This document shows, piece after piece, positions 41,646 to 50,990 of a DNA stretch of 64,000 nt. The notes beneath the pieces were generated by a model that worked only from the letters and a program-made list of their open reading frames with translations, made no database searches and was not told the DNA's origin. Origin of the DNA: Halobacteriales archaeon YIM A00013 (GTDB lineage: Archaea; Halobacteriota; Halobacteria; Halobacteriales; Haloarculaceae); assembly GCA_025041195.1 (NCBI GenBank), contig JAKCFM010000001.1, forward strand, positions 1,674,001-1,738,000, read 5' to 3'. Position numbers and translations under genes: made by a program. Positions within the stretch are counted from its first letter, which is position 1; each line of letters begins with the position of its first letter.

Positions 41646-43148
41646 TCACGAAATTATAATATCTTTCGCAAGTTCGACATCCGAGGGTTCGAACCCAAGC
41701 AGATATAGGCAAATTCCATAAACTAATAAACCAAGAATTCCTCCAATGATAACTGTAATAAGACCCGAATAAAAGAGGGTTGGAAGAAGCATTATTCCTC
41801 CTGCGAAAACGCTAGCTACAAAAGGTTTGTAGTAGCTCTTTTTGAATGGTGAAAGTCCTTCAAGCTGTCGTATCTCAATCCATCGTACAATATTCAATAC
41901 ACCCAATACGGACGCAGTCGCAGCAGCCGCACCAATCATCCCATACTCAAGAATTAGAACGACATTTAGAATTACATTCAAAATTCCAAACGCCCAATGA
42001 TTTATAAAGGTTAAATACTGGTTGTCAGTCATCATGAGCAAATAATTGCTAGGACCAACCCCTGCATTCAATAATTGCCCCAAAGATAGCAGTATTAATA
42101 CAGGTGCACCGACAGCATAATTTGGGTCAATAAAGACAAGTATTTCGTGGGCATAAATCACACCACCAACTGTTGTAAATAGTGCGATCGTAAATGACCA
42201 TCTAGTTACCGTACTATATATCTCGTTCAATTCATCCAGTTTGTCCTCATCATACAATTGAGAAGCGATTGGAGCGAATAATTGATTGCAGGCAACAAGA
42301 GGGAGGGTTATAGCCGTTGATAGTAAAAATGATATTTGATAGTAACCGACCGCACTTGTTCCCACAAAAAATCCAACCATAAACAGATCAATTCGGTTAT
42401 AAAGGACTGATCCGGCCCTCGAGAGCATTAGTGGGAATGAATAATTGAAGAACGATCGCAGACCGGTAGTTTCCGGTGATTTGTTTATTCGAGCTCCTAT
42501 AGGCCTTACAGATGTGCGTTTATAGAGTAGGATGATACCTAATAAGAGGGAAATAACACTCGCAACTATGAGTGCTGCAATCGTGCCAATGAGTGCAAAT
42601 CCAAGTATTAATGCGAATATTACGGCACAAACGCGTAAGCCAGGTCGAATTAGTTTCTGTAGGAAGATTTGTTCAGTTGGTTTACCAAGTCCACGGAATA
42701 CATTCACCAAAACTCTAATAAGAGTGTCTAATGGAAGAAGAATCGCAATAATTCTCAATACATCCACAAATAGAGGATCATTTAGTGTGAAACTATTTAT
42801 TAAAGGAGAAAAGACGAAAAGACCAGCAGCAATTGAGAGACTGCCGGCTATAGTAGATATGATAGACACTGCTATCACCCAATTTTGATTGTGTAAATCA
42901 TCACTGTACTTTGGGAGAAAACGCAACACAGCCTGATCTGTTCCTAAACTAGCGAACATAGTTGAAACTGTTATATATAGATAGGCGAATGTATATATCC
43001 CATACATAACTGGTCCCAGTACACGTGCGAGAAGAATATTCAAGATGAAGCCAGATGCCTTATAAAGGATTTCCCCCACAATAAAAATTGAGGCACCATC
43101 AACTATCGAACGTAGAAATTCAAAGCGAGACGTTGTTTGGTCTACCAT
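41646..43148 (-). CDS. Flippase (Wzx/MOP superfamily)
   Basis: 500 aa with about 14 hydrophobic helices. The opening SIFIVGEILYKASGFILNILLARVLGPVMYGIYTFA is the standard polysaccharide-biosynthesis flippase N-terminus; LFTTVGGVIYAHEILVFIDPNY occurs in the second half. It would move lipid-linked glycans across the membrane. It pairs with the Wzy-like protein encoded immediately downstream. Confidence 0.85.
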   Translation of the reverse strand: MVDQTTSRFEFLRSIVDGASIFIVGEILYKASGFILNILLARVLGPVMYGIYTFAYLYITVSTMFASLGTDQAVLRFLPKYSDDLHNQNWVIAVSIISTIAGSLSIAAGLFVFSPLINSFTLNDPLFVDVLRIIAILLPLDTLIRVLVNVFRGLGKPTEQIFLQKLIRPGLRVCAVIFALILGFALIGTIAALIVASVISLLLGIILLYKRTSVRPIGARINKSPETTGLRSFFNYSFPLMLSRAGSVLYNRIDLFMVGFFVGTSAVGYYQISFLLSTAITLPLVACNQLFAPIASQLYDEDKLDELNEIYSTVTRWSFTIALFTTVGGVIYAHEILVFIDPNYAVGAPVLILLSLGQLLNAGVGPSNYLLMMTDNQYLTFINHWAFGILNVILNVVLILEYGMIGAAAATASVLGVLNIVRWIEIRQLEGLSPFKKSYYKPFVASVFAGGIMLLPTLFYSGLITVIIGGILGLLVYGICLYLLGFEPSDVELAKDIIIS

Positions 43149-43453
43149 TTCTTCACTTACACTCCAACCTCGTAATTATTATGGGGGTTGTCAACACTAT
43201 AGAGTTCCGGAATATCCACTGAGTGCGTAGTTCGACAGAACCTCATCAACACTGAGACTGTCGCAGGGTATTGCAATGTCATCATGGTTTGAAGCTAGGT
43301 CATTACAGGTAAAGATTTTACTTTAGAGAGTTTGCGGAGGTAGTAGATCCTCCAAAGCACCGCTTGGACGCTACAAGTATAATATTTTATTCTCATTCTA
43401 ATTAATATATTAATATATAATATCTTAATTGGAATATATATCCTTTTCAAAGA
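43149..43453. other. Divergent promoter region of the glycan cluster
   Basis: 305 nt, strongly AT-rich near 43378-43440. AATATATA at 43433-43440 lies 13 nt from the ATG at 43454, too near for that start; an upstream T/A box at 43412-43424 fits better. No small gene seen. Confidence 0.45.
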
Positions 43454-44644
43454 ATGGAGAAAACGCTATCTTTTTCAAGGGTCGCTGCTATTTTTCCAGC
43501 AAATGAGGTGCCAGCCACGGTGAAAGTCTGTTTTCTAATTAATCAACTTGCTCCAGACGGAGCACCAACACTCCTGCTCGATATCGTTCGCCAGACTCAA
43601 AACCAGACAGATATCGATTACACAGTTTTATTCCTTGAAGGAGAAGACACGCTCGCGCCCGAGTTTGAATCTGAGGGGGCAAGGGTTGTCGATTTTGATG
43701 CAACATTCAAATTTGATCCAGTTGCAATATTTCGGCTAGCTCGATATCTCCGCCGTGAAAAATTCGATATCCTTCACACGCATCTTCCGTACTCACAGTC
43801 CCTTGGTCGTCTATTTGGATTTTTAGGAGAATCAGACAACCTGGTCTCAACACAGCACAACGTACCATATGAGCGTCATCCAATAACACGAACACTTGAA
43901 CGAGTCACGAGACCACTGGACAACGCAACAATCGCAGTCGCTAGTGATATTGAGCGCGAGTATACTAATAGTGTGCATCTATACGACGGTCAGCAAGACG
44001 GCCAATGGTGCACGATATATAATGGTATAGATGTTGAAGGATTCCACGAGAATGTTAAAAATGCATCACCTGAAACGTTTAAAGCCAAGAAGAATATCCA
44101 AGGGAACCCAATATTTCTTACTGTAGGTCGGTACGTCCCAGCGAAAGCACAAACGGATATCATAGAGGCAATGTCACATGTCACGGAAGAACTCCCCGAT
44201 GCGAAATTACTCCTCGTTGGATGGGGAGAGCTCGAAGAGGAGCTAAATGATGCTGTCACCACTCATGCCGTTGAAGATTCTGTAACCGTAGTTGGACGCG
44301 TTCCTGCAGAAGAGATTCCCGAATACTTTGCACTAGGGGATGTATTCGTCTCTTCCTCCCTTCGAGAAGGACTCCCAATTGCAATTCTTGAGGCGATGGC
44401 TGCGAATCTTCCCGTAGTTGGGACCAAAATACCCGGAGTAAAAGAAGTAGTGAAAGCAGAAAAAACCGGGCTACTTGTCCCTCCAGAAGATCCTCATGCC
44501 CTCGCTGAGTCGATGGTCCAATCTGTAGAGATGAACCATCAATACGGTCAAAACGGCTATGAGCGTGTGCGTAACCACTTTAATGTGCGTACGACTGCCC
44601 AATCTTACGTGAATCTTTACGAAGAGCTGACTCAGAGTGAGTAG
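43454..44644 (+). CDS. Glycosyltransferase family 4 (first copy)
   Basis: 396 aa GT-B enzyme. The N-terminal Rossmann half opens VCFLINQLAPDGAPTLLLDIV (about 25-45) and the donor half has FLTVGRYVPAKAQTDIIEA and VFVSSSLREGLPIAILEAMAANLPVVG, the E-x7-E nucleotide-sugar motif. The product is probably cytoplasmic, adding a sugar to the lipid-linked glycan. The first 20 residues look unconserved, so the real start may be further in. The DNA is moderately AT-rich. Confidence 0.85.
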   Translation: MEKTLSFSRVAAIFPANEVPATVKVCFLINQLAPDGAPTLLLDIVRQTQNQTDIDYTVLFLEGEDTLAPEFESEGARVVDFDATFKFDPVAIFRLARYLRREKFDILHTHLPYSQSLGRLFGFLGESDNLVSTQHNVPYERHPITRTLERVTRPLDNATIAVASDIEREYTNSVHLYDGQQDGQWCTIYNGIDVEGFHENVKNASPETFKAKKNIQGNPIFLTVGRYVPAKAQTDIIEAMSHVTEELPDAKLLLVGWGELEEELNDAVTTHAVEDSVTVVGRVPAEEIPEYFALGDVFVSSSLREGLPIAILEAMAANLPVVGTKIPGVKEVVKAEKTGLLVPPEDPHALAESMVQSVEMNHQYGQNGYERVRNHFNVRTTAQSYVNLYEELTQSE

Positions 44645-44783
44645 TCGTCAGGAGAGTGTTTGAAACACCGATGATAGTATCAGATAATAATCTCGCTATC
44701 GGCTCAATCGATGGCTTTGAAAATTAATCAACAATCCATTAATATCACCCAACCAAACTACTAGATACCATTCATTAAACATC

Positions 44784-45911
44784 ATGTCATGTCCATCGAT
44801 ATTACACGTCATCACGCGGTCCGATTGGGGGGGCGCACCCCATATCGTTCAACTGCTTGCGGAGGGAACCAATGCAGACGTCGCTGTTGCATGTGGACCT
44901 GGTGGTGAGTTGATCGACCGACTAGAAAGGAGTGGGATAAGGGTGTATGAGCAGCCACACTTCAAACGGAGCATCGAACCAATGAATGATATCCGTGAAC
45001 TGGTGAGCCTCTATCGGCTCATGCGACGAGAGTCATTCGATCTCGTTCATTGCCACTCGACGAAAGCAGGACTTCTTGGGCGGATTGCGGCATCGCTCGC
45101 GGGGATTCCATCCGTGTTCACGGTTCACGGGTGGGGATTTTACAACACCGAATTTGGTTCATTCCGCAAAGCTATCGTCAGTGGTGAACGGCTGTTGTCT
45201 CGATGGACGGACGCAATCGTGTGCGTCTCGAACGACGATCATCGGCAGGGAATGACACGTTCGATACTTTCTCACACCGAAGACGTAGTTGTCCACAACG
45301 GTATCGCCCCAATCGAGATTCCAGATGACAGAGAGCACCTCGATAATCATGTCAATAGTATTTCAGACAGTACGGTAATCGGAGCAATCGCACGACTCGC
45401 TCCACAAAAGAATCCCCTTACAATTCTCAAAGCAGGGAAACGGATCCAGGATGACGGCGAAGATGTTGTCGTGGTGCTCATTGGCGACGGACCACTAATG
45501 GAGGAGTGCCAGGAGTACGTCGACACGCATGATGTCGACGCGCATCTGCTTGGGTTTCAGGAGCATGCACTAGAGCTGCTCTGTGACATCAATACGTTCT
45601 TGCTTCCGTCTCGATTCGAGGGGCTCCCTCTCACGGTGATTGAATGTCTTCACCTCGGCATACCAATCGTCGCATACGATGTTGGTGGCGTTGCCGAAGC
45701 AATCGAAGACGGCGAGACAGGTTACATCGTCCCGGAAGATGACTTCGAACAGTTTGTCGAACAGGTACGAACGCTGGCTCGTGAGCCAGACCGTCGAGAG
45801 CAGATGGGTGAGCAGGCTCAACAAACTGCAGCCGAACGATTCACTGCTGAGCGTATGGTCACCGAATACGAACGTGTTTACGCCGACATTCTTGGTTACT
45901 CAACGCTGTAA
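44784..45911 (+). CDS. Glycosyltransferase family 4 (second copy)
   Basis: 375 aa GT-B enzyme. LHVITRSDWGGAPHIVQLL opens the acceptor domain, FDLVHCHSTKAGLLGRIAA is typical of family 4, and FLLPSRFEGLPLTVIECLHLGIPIVAYDVGGVAEAI is the E-x7-E donor motif. Most similar in layout to EPS-type transferases (EpsD/WbnH-like). Codon use is closer to the core genes than that of its neighbours. Last gene of the glycan cluster. Confidence 0.87.
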   Translation: MSCPSILHVITRSDWGGAPHIVQLLAEGTNADVAVACGPGGELIDRLERSGIRVYEQPHFKRSIEPMNDIRELVSLYRLMRRESFDLVHCHSTKAGLLGRIAASLAGIPSVFTVHGWGFYNTEFGSFRKAIVSGERLLSRWTDAIVCVSNDDHRQGMTRSILSHTEDVVVHNGIAPIEIPDDREHLDNHVNSISDSTVIGAIARLAPQKNPLTILKAGKRIQDDGEDVVVVLIGDGPLMEECQEYVDTHDVDAHLLGFQEHALELLCDINTFLLPSRFEGLPLTVIECLHLGIPIVAYDVGGVAEAIEDGETGYIVPEDDFEQFVEQVRTLAREPDRREQMGEQAQQTAAERFTAERMVTEYERVYADILGYSTL

Positions 45912-45984
45912 CGAGATCGACTGAAAAAGTGGCGTCATATATTACCGTCAGAGTCAAAGCGTCGGTCTGGATACTAACAACCAA

Positions 45985-46407
45985 ATGAGTACGGATCAGG
46001 GACGCGAACGACAGACGATTCGGTGTCTCGTGGCGAAAGTTGGTCTTGATGGGCACGACCGTGGAGCACACGTGATTGCTCGTGCGTTTCGTGACGCAGG
46101 CTTCGAAGTGATCTACTCCGGACTCCACAAATCTCCAGACGAGATCGTCCAGGCCGCGGTGCAAGAGGACGTAGATGTACTTGGTATCTCGATTCTCTCG
46201 GGGGCGCACAACACGCTCGTGCCGAAAATCATGAGCGGACTCGAAGAGTACGGCGCCGCATCAGACACGCTAGTCATCGTCGGCGGGATCGTTCCCGAAG
46301 AAGATAGATCGGAGCTGAAAGAGTTGGGCGTTGCCGAGATCTTCGGCCCTGGCGCAACGATGGAAGAAACCATCGAATACGTCCGGGAACACACTGAGCA
46401 CCGATGA
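45985..46407 (+). CDS. Methylmalonyl-CoA mutase, cobalamin-binding subunit
   Basis: 140 aa B12-binding domain. The lower-ligand motif is VGLDGHDRGAHV (D-x-H-x2-G, His24), followed by VDVLGISILSGAHNTLVP and VIVGGIVP with the GG turn. In haloarchaea methylmalonyl-CoA mutase is split, and this is the small subunit; the catalytic large subunit is not in the window. The stop overlaps the MeaB start (ATGA), so the two are translationally coupled. Confidence 0.9.
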   Translation: MSTDQGRERQTIRCLVAKVGLDGHDRGAHVIARAFRDAGFEVIYSGLHKSPDEIVQAAVQEDVDVLGISILSGAHNTLVPKIMSGLEEYGAASDTLVIVGGIVPEEDRSELKELGVAEIFGPGATMEETIEYVREHTEHR

Positions 46408-47426
46408 GTCTCGTTGCAGACCTGCTCGACGGTGACCATCGAGCGCTTGCCCGGGTGATCACCAGAATCGAAAACAGAGCGCCAGGCTACCGCGATATGG
46501 TGAGCGAACTCCACAGCCACACGGGCGGTGCCAATGTGATCGGCATCACCGGCAGTCCGGGCGCCGGGAAATCCACGCTGGTCGATAAGCTCACCGCGGC
46601 GTATCGCGACGCCGGCCAGACGGTTGGCGTGCTTGCGATCGATCCCTCCTCGCCGTTCACCGGCGGCTCCGTCCTTGGTGATCGGATTCGCATGCAGTCT
46701 ACCGCCACCGACATGGACGTGTTCGTCCGATCGATGAGCGCGCGTGGGCGACTGGGCGGCCTCTCGACGGCCACTGCTGACGCCGTCAAAGCACTCGATG
46801 CCTTTGGAAAAGACACGATCATCATCGAAACGGTCGGTGCTGGACAAAACGAGATCGATATCGTGAAAACCGCAGACACGGTTGCAGTGCTCGTCCCACC
46901 CGGCTCTGGCGACGACGTCCAGATGCTAAAAGCCGGCATCTTCGAGATTGGCGATCTGTTCGTCGTGAACAAAGCCGATCTGTCGGGGGCCGATCGAACC
47001 GTCACCGAGCTCCGGGAGATGATTCGGACGCGATCGGACTACACAACTGGAGATGACCAGCCACCTGGACGAATCGAACCGGCGATCGAAGACCAGACGA
47101 ACGGCTGGGAGCCCTCAGTAGTTGAAACGGTCGCCAAAACCGGCGAAGGGGTCGACGCACTCATTGACGAACTCGACGAGCATCTCGCGCATCTCGATCG
47201 ATCTGGAAAACGCGAACAGCGGACCCACAGGCGATTCACCGAGGAGATCGCAACGCACGTCCGCGAAGACCTCCGCCGACTGAGCACGACCGAAATCGAA
47301 CGCAGAGGCGGCCTCGATGAGCTCGCGAGCGCCGTTCAGGCGCGTGATACCGATCCCTATTCTGCCGTCGATGAGCTTCTCGAACCGATCCGAACGTGTG
47401 TGGAGTCGAAAACGAACCAGCACTGA
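46404..47426 (+). CDS. meaB: Methylmalonyl-CoA mutase-associated GTPase MeaB
   Basis: 340 aa G3E-family GTPase that gates cofactor loading and protection of methylmalonyl-CoA mutase. Walker A is TGSPGAGKSTLV (49-60), followed by VLAIDPSSPFTGGSVLGDRIRM (switch region), IIETVGAGQNEIDI and VNKADLSGAD (NKxD). The length is normal. Its place directly after the B12 subunit supports the propionate/methylmalonyl pathway role. Confidence 0.92.
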   Translation: MSLVADLLDGDHRALARVITRIENRAPGYRDMVSELHSHTGGANVIGITGSPGAGKSTLVDKLTAAYRDAGQTVGVLAIDPSSPFTGGSVLGDRIRMQSTATDMDVFVRSMSARGRLGGLSTATADAVKALDAFGKDTIIIETVGAGQNEIDIVKTADTVAVLVPPGSGDDVQMLKAGIFEIGDLFVVNKADLSGADRTVTELREMIRTRSDYTTGDDQPPGRIEPAIEDQTNGWEPSVVETVAKTGEGVDALIDELDEHLAHLDRSGKREQRTHRRFTEEIATHVREDLRRLSTTEIERRGGLDELASAVQARDTDPYSAVDELLEPIRTCVESKTNQH

Positions 47427-47486
47427 ACATTGTGGCGGCGTCTCGATTTACACAGGATTAAGCCGGTGACGCCCCTACAGATCGAC

Positions 47487-48431
47487 ATGCGAATGCGAAA
47501 ACTTCTCACAGGAGCTGCTGGCTCCGTTGGACTGGTTGCAGGAACCAACAAACTCCTCCAACGACAGGCCGGAACGCTTCCAACGCCGCTTGGGAGAGCG
47601 ACCGACGAGTATCGCTGGCGGGGCTTCGACGTATCGTACACTGAAGCCGGCGATCCGTCCGATCCTGATCTGGTGTTGATTCACGGCGTCAACGCCGCAG
47701 CAACCAGCGCGGAGTTCGCCGGGATCTTCGATTCGCTGGCTGAATCGTATCACGTGTTCGCCCCAGATCTGCCCGGCTTCGGGCTGTCGGATCGACCACC
47801 GCTTGAGTATTCGGCCGCGTTGTACACGACGTTTGTCGAGGAGTTTCTCGAAGAGCTCACGGACGAACCGACGGTGGTTGGTGCGTCGCTCGGCGGTGCG
47901 TACGCGGCGGTCGCCGCGACCGAAACGCCGGTTTCCGAGCTGTTTTTGATCTGTCCAACCACGACGACGATGCCTGGCAACCGAACCTGGCTTCGGACCC
48001 TGTTGCGCTCGCCGCTGCTCGGTGAGGGGCTGTTCAACCTCACCACGAGTCGGAAGGCGCTCGATTACTTCAGCGCCGACCACGGGCTGTTTGACCCGAC
48101 GGTTGCGGACGATGAGTATATCGAATATCGATGGGAGAGTAGCCATCAGCCGGGCGCCAGATACGCTCCGGCCTCATTTTTGAGCGGCGCGCTCGATCCC
48201 GCCGTTGATCTGAGCACGACCCTCGCATCGATCGAGCAGCCATGCACGCTCATCTGGGGTCGAGATGCGAGTACGAGCCCGCTTTCAGCCGGCGAATCGC
48301 TGGCTGCACACGCTGACGCCAAGCTAGCCGTGTTCGACGACGCACAGCTGCTTCCACACGTCGAACATCCTGACGACGTCGTGACAGTGCTCACCCACAG
48401 CGACGACGCGACGGCGTATTTCAACGAGTAG
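47487..48431 (+). CDS. Alpha/beta-fold hydrolase
   Basis: 314 aa. After a short amphipathic N-terminus the fold has VLIHGVNAAATSAEF (oxyanion HG), VFAPDLPGFGLSDRPP and VVGASLGGAYAA (nucleophile in G-x-S-x-G). The closing aspartate is near IWGRDAST, and the base is probably in LLPHVEHP. The substrate is unknown. The ATG at 47487 is preferred; an ATG at 47430 adds a stretch without conservation. It is convergent with the MscS gene, stops 4 nt apart. Confidence 0.8.
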   Translation: MRMRKLLTGAAGSVGLVAGTNKLLQRQAGTLPTPLGRATDEYRWRGFDVSYTEAGDPSDPDLVLIHGVNAAATSAEFAGIFDSLAESYHVFAPDLPGFGLSDRPPLEYSAALYTTFVEEFLEELTDEPTVVGASLGGAYAAVAATETPVSELFLICPTTTTMPGNRTWLRTLLRSPLLGEGLFNLTTSRKALDYFSADHGLFDPTVADDEYIEYRWESSHQPGARYAPASFLSGALDPAVDLSTTLASIEQPCTLIWGRDASTSPLSAGESLAAHADAKLAVFDDAQLLPHVEHPDDVVTVLTHSDDATAYFNE

Positions 48432-48434
48432 CTG

Positions 48435-49286
48435 TTATCCGTTTGGGCCATCCGTTTCGATCGCTCCCGACAGTGAGCGCTGTGGATACGGAATATCGAT
48501 GCCGTGCTCGTCGAAACTGGATTTTACGGTGCGAATATAGGTGCTGCGAATGGCGAGAAAATCACTCCGATTCGGCTCATCGATCCACACCCAGGCCGTG
48601 AGTGCGACGTACGAATCAGCAAGCTCGGTGCAGTACGCCGTGGGCGAGGGGTGATTCAAGATGGCATCCATCGATTCAGCCTCCGACTCGATGATCGAAA
48701 TCGCGGTCTCGATGTCATCATCGTAACCGATGCCGAACGTGAACTGAATTCTGAGACGGTCGTTGGCGACGTGATTGGTGATGACACCTTCAGTCAACAC
48801 CCCATTGGGAACGGTTAACAACTCGTTGTCGAACGTGCGGACACGAGTAACCCGTAGCGTAATGTCTTCGACGGTCCCCTCGCCGTCTTCCCACTCGATC
48901 CAGTCACCAATTCTGAACGGGCGATCAACGTAGATGAAGACACCTGCAACGAAGTTCCCGAGCACATTACTCATCGCATACCCAACCGCAAGCGTCCCTG
49001 CGGCCGTGATGGTCGAGACTGACCGGAGCAAGGATTCGAGTTGTGCAACAGTGAGTGCCAGTAACAGCGCCAACAACACGATTGCTGCGAGTGCCAATCG
49101 CCGGAGCGGTTGTCGTGCGTGATCATCGATCTCTGCGTGTCGATCAATCAATCGGCGACCGAGTGGCAAAATGACGAGCCGACCGATAATGAACGTCAGA
49201 CAGAACGTGAGGGCGAAATAGATGGCTTGCGTCAGCGCAACCCCATAGTGGCCCAGAAACTTGAAAATCGGGAGCGCCTCAACCAT
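48435..49286 (-). CDS. MscS-family mechanosensitive channel
   Basis: 283 aa. Three hydrophobic helices lie in the first 130 residues; the third carries the Gly/Ala-rich pore sequence AAGTLAVGYAMSNVLGNFVAGVFIY. The beta domain follows with RPFRIGDWIEWEDGEGTVEDITLRVTRV and LLTVPNGVLTEGVITNHV, the standard MscS signature. It protects cells from hypo-osmotic shock. The start overlaps the yhbY stop as TAATG, so the two are translated in tandem. Confidence 0.9.
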   Translation of the reverse strand: MVEALPIFKFLGHYGVALTQAIYFALTFCLTFIIGRLVILPLGRRLIDRHAEIDDHARQPLRRLALAAIVLLALLLALTVAQLESLLRSVSTITAAGTLAVGYAMSNVLGNFVAGVFIYVDRPFRIGDWIEWEDGEGTVEDITLRVTRVRTFDNELLTVPNGVLTEGVITNHVANDRLRIQFTFGIGYDDDIETAISIIESEAESMDAILNHPSPTAYCTELADSYVALTAWVWIDEPNRSDFLAIRSTYIRTVKSSFDEHGIDIPYPQRSLSGAIETDGPNG

Positions 49287-49528
49287 TACTGAAAGACAGC
49301 AGTGTGACCTCGCGTTTCAACGAGATCCGCACCGGCTGCCGACGCGAGTTCCTCTGCCAGCGCTGCAGTATCGGTGGCACCCAGCGCTGAACGGAGGAAC
49401 TTCACCTTCACGAGCCGCCGGTTTTGTAACTGGTCGGAAAGCTCATCGACGACCGGATCGATGCCGCGCTTGCCGACCCGAATTGTCGCATCGATTTCGT
49501 GTATCTTCCGGCGAAGCTCGTCGTTCAT
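49286..49528 (-). CDS. CRS1-YhbY (CRM) domain RNA-binding protein
   Basis: 80 aa. The CRM fold is seen in DATIRVGKRGIDPVVDELSDQL (with the GxxG-like loop), RRLVKVKFLRSALG and a final strand VETRGHTAVFQ. Bacterial YhbY associates with pre-50S ribosomes. The start at 49526-49528 (MNDELRRKI) is preferred. Same strand as the RNase P gene upstream, 71 nt away. Confidence 0.85.
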   Translation of the reverse strand: MNDELRRKIHEIDATIRVGKRGIDPVVDELSDQLQNRRLVKVKFLRSALGATDTAALAEELASAAGADLVETRGHTAVFQ

Positions 49529-49599
49529 AGCTCTAGGTTTACGCGGTAGCACAGTGAAGGTGACGGTTCCAGTCGCTGCGTCTGTCTGTCGCGTGCTAC

Positions 49600-49875
49600 C
49601 TATCGGTATGGATACCGATCATGTGCGCCACAGGAACAGCTGATGACGACGTGCCCATCCTGGAGTCGAACGCGAGCGTTCTGTCCGGGAACGAGCGCCA
49701 CATCACACCGATCGCAGCTGAATCGTGAGATCGATCGCGGTAGCTCCAGACGATTCCGTTCGGCGATGCGGCGCGCGCGTCGAACGTACGTCCGTGAACG
49801 GTCCTGGTCGCCCGATTGAACCGCCTCGGTCGCGAACGTGTGCAAGCGCTCGATTCGTTCCGCTGCGATTGCCAT
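49600..49875 (-). CDS. rnp4: Ribonuclease P protein component 4
   Basis: 91 aa, the archaeal Rpr2/Rpp21 homologue that helps RNase P RNA process tRNA 5' ends. Two long N-terminal helices are rich in Arg (RTYVRRARRIAERNRL), followed by a zinc ribbon with Cys54-x2-Cys57 and Cys80-x-Cys82. The upstream rnp4/yhbY/mscS order on one strand suggests an RNA-processing operon. Confidence 0.9.
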   Translation of the reverse strand: MAIAAERIERLHTFATEAVQSGDQDRSRTYVRRARRIAERNRLELPRSISRFSCDRCDVALVPGQNARVRLQDGHVVISCSCGAHDRYPYR

Positions 49876-49946
49876 ACCAATAGCTACGGTGGGTGGACGG
49901 TTAAGCGATGAGAATCGGTGAGACGAACGGCCGCGGTCCGAACCGG

Positions 49947-50918
49947 TTACATGTAGCCGAGATCACGCAGCCGACCCATTAGATCCTCTTTGTCCTGGGC
50001 TCGGCCAGCGCGCTCGGTTGTTTCCTCAAGATTCTGCAGCCAGGCCGGTTCGTTGTTGGCCTTATCCGTACTGACTTCGCTGCCGAGCGACCGGAAGCCC
50101 TCGAAGTATTTCGGGCTCACCGGCAGCGCATCGTGGTTGAGTCCGTTTGGCAGATCGTCATAGTCCTGCGGGACGTGCCCCATTGGGTAGTCCTCGACGG
50201 TGTCCGGCACGACGAAGTTCCAGAACGCATCCCAGACAGCGCGCTCTTCGAACTGAAGAATCGGCTGAACGCGGTCGTGAGGCGGGTAAATCTCTGGGTC
50301 GTGTCGCGGGCTGAAGAAGGTCTCATCCGCGCGGGCCTCCTGTTCGTCCCAGCGAATGCCCGAGATGATCCCGTCGATTCCCTCGGCCTCAAGCGTCTCG
50401 TTGAGCGCCACCGTCTTCAGGAGGTGGTTGCCAACGTAGGTGTCGAGCAAGAACGGGAACGTATCCTCTTCGTATTCGAGGATGTCACGAACGTGGTGCT
50501 GGTTCTGCTCGTTCAGATCCGAGACGGCGACCTCCTCGCCGGGCGTGTCTGCGATCTGGCCAACGTTCTCGTTTCGTGCGAAAATCACATCCAGGTCCCA
50601 CTCATCGGCCCAGTGATCGACGAAATCAAGCAGCTCATCGAAGTGCTGGTAGTGGTCGATGAACACCGCGGGTGGCACCTCAAGATCGTGTTTTTCGGCC
50701 ACTTGCGCGACGAAATACAGCGTCAGCGTCGAGTCTTTCCCGCCAGTCCACATCACTGCAGGCGACTCATACTCCTCAAGGCCTTTCCGCGTTACCTCGA
50801 TCGCCTTCTCCATCTTGTCCTCAAGCGCCGGGTAATCGTCCGGCGACTCACCGTCTCCGTCTTCGTACGACACGTCGAGATAGTCGGGAAACTCTGGCAT
50901 CTCGTAATTAGATATCAT
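49947..50918 (-). CDS. PAPS-reductase-family (adenine nucleotide alpha-hydrolase) protein
   Basis: 323 aa. The PP-loop reads MWTGGKDSTLTLYFV (about 55-69), a variant of the SGGKDS ATP loop. HYQHFDELLDFVDHWADEWDL and GIISGIRWDEQEARADE continue the PAPS-reductase fold. The C-terminal catalytic cysteine of classical PAPS reductases is absent, so it may be an adenylyl- or sulfur-transferring relative rather than a sulfate reductase. Start ATG at 50918; an ATG at 50900 (MPEFPDYL) is an alternative. Confidence 0.8.
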   Translation of the reverse strand: MISNYEMPEFPDYLDVSYEDGDGESPDDYPALEDKMEKAIEVTRKGLEEYESPAVMWTGGKDSTLTLYFVAQVAEKHDLEVPPAVFIDHYQHFDELLDFVDHWADEWDLDVIFARNENVGQIADTPGEEVAVSDLNEQNQHHVRDILEYEEDTFPFLLDTYVGNHLLKTVALNETLEAEGIDGIISGIRWDEQEARADETFFSPRHDPEIYPPHDRVQPILQFEERAVWDAFWNFVVPDTVEDYPMGHVPQDYDDLPNGLNHDALPVSPKYFEGFRSLGSEVSTDKANNEPAWLQNLEETTERAGRAQDKEDLMGRLRDLGYM

Positions 50919-50990
50919 TACCAGCCTAAAGTTAGTTTCGGCCCCCGACGGTTGAGTGACCTGTTACCAAACTCCAAACTCCGAAAGGAA

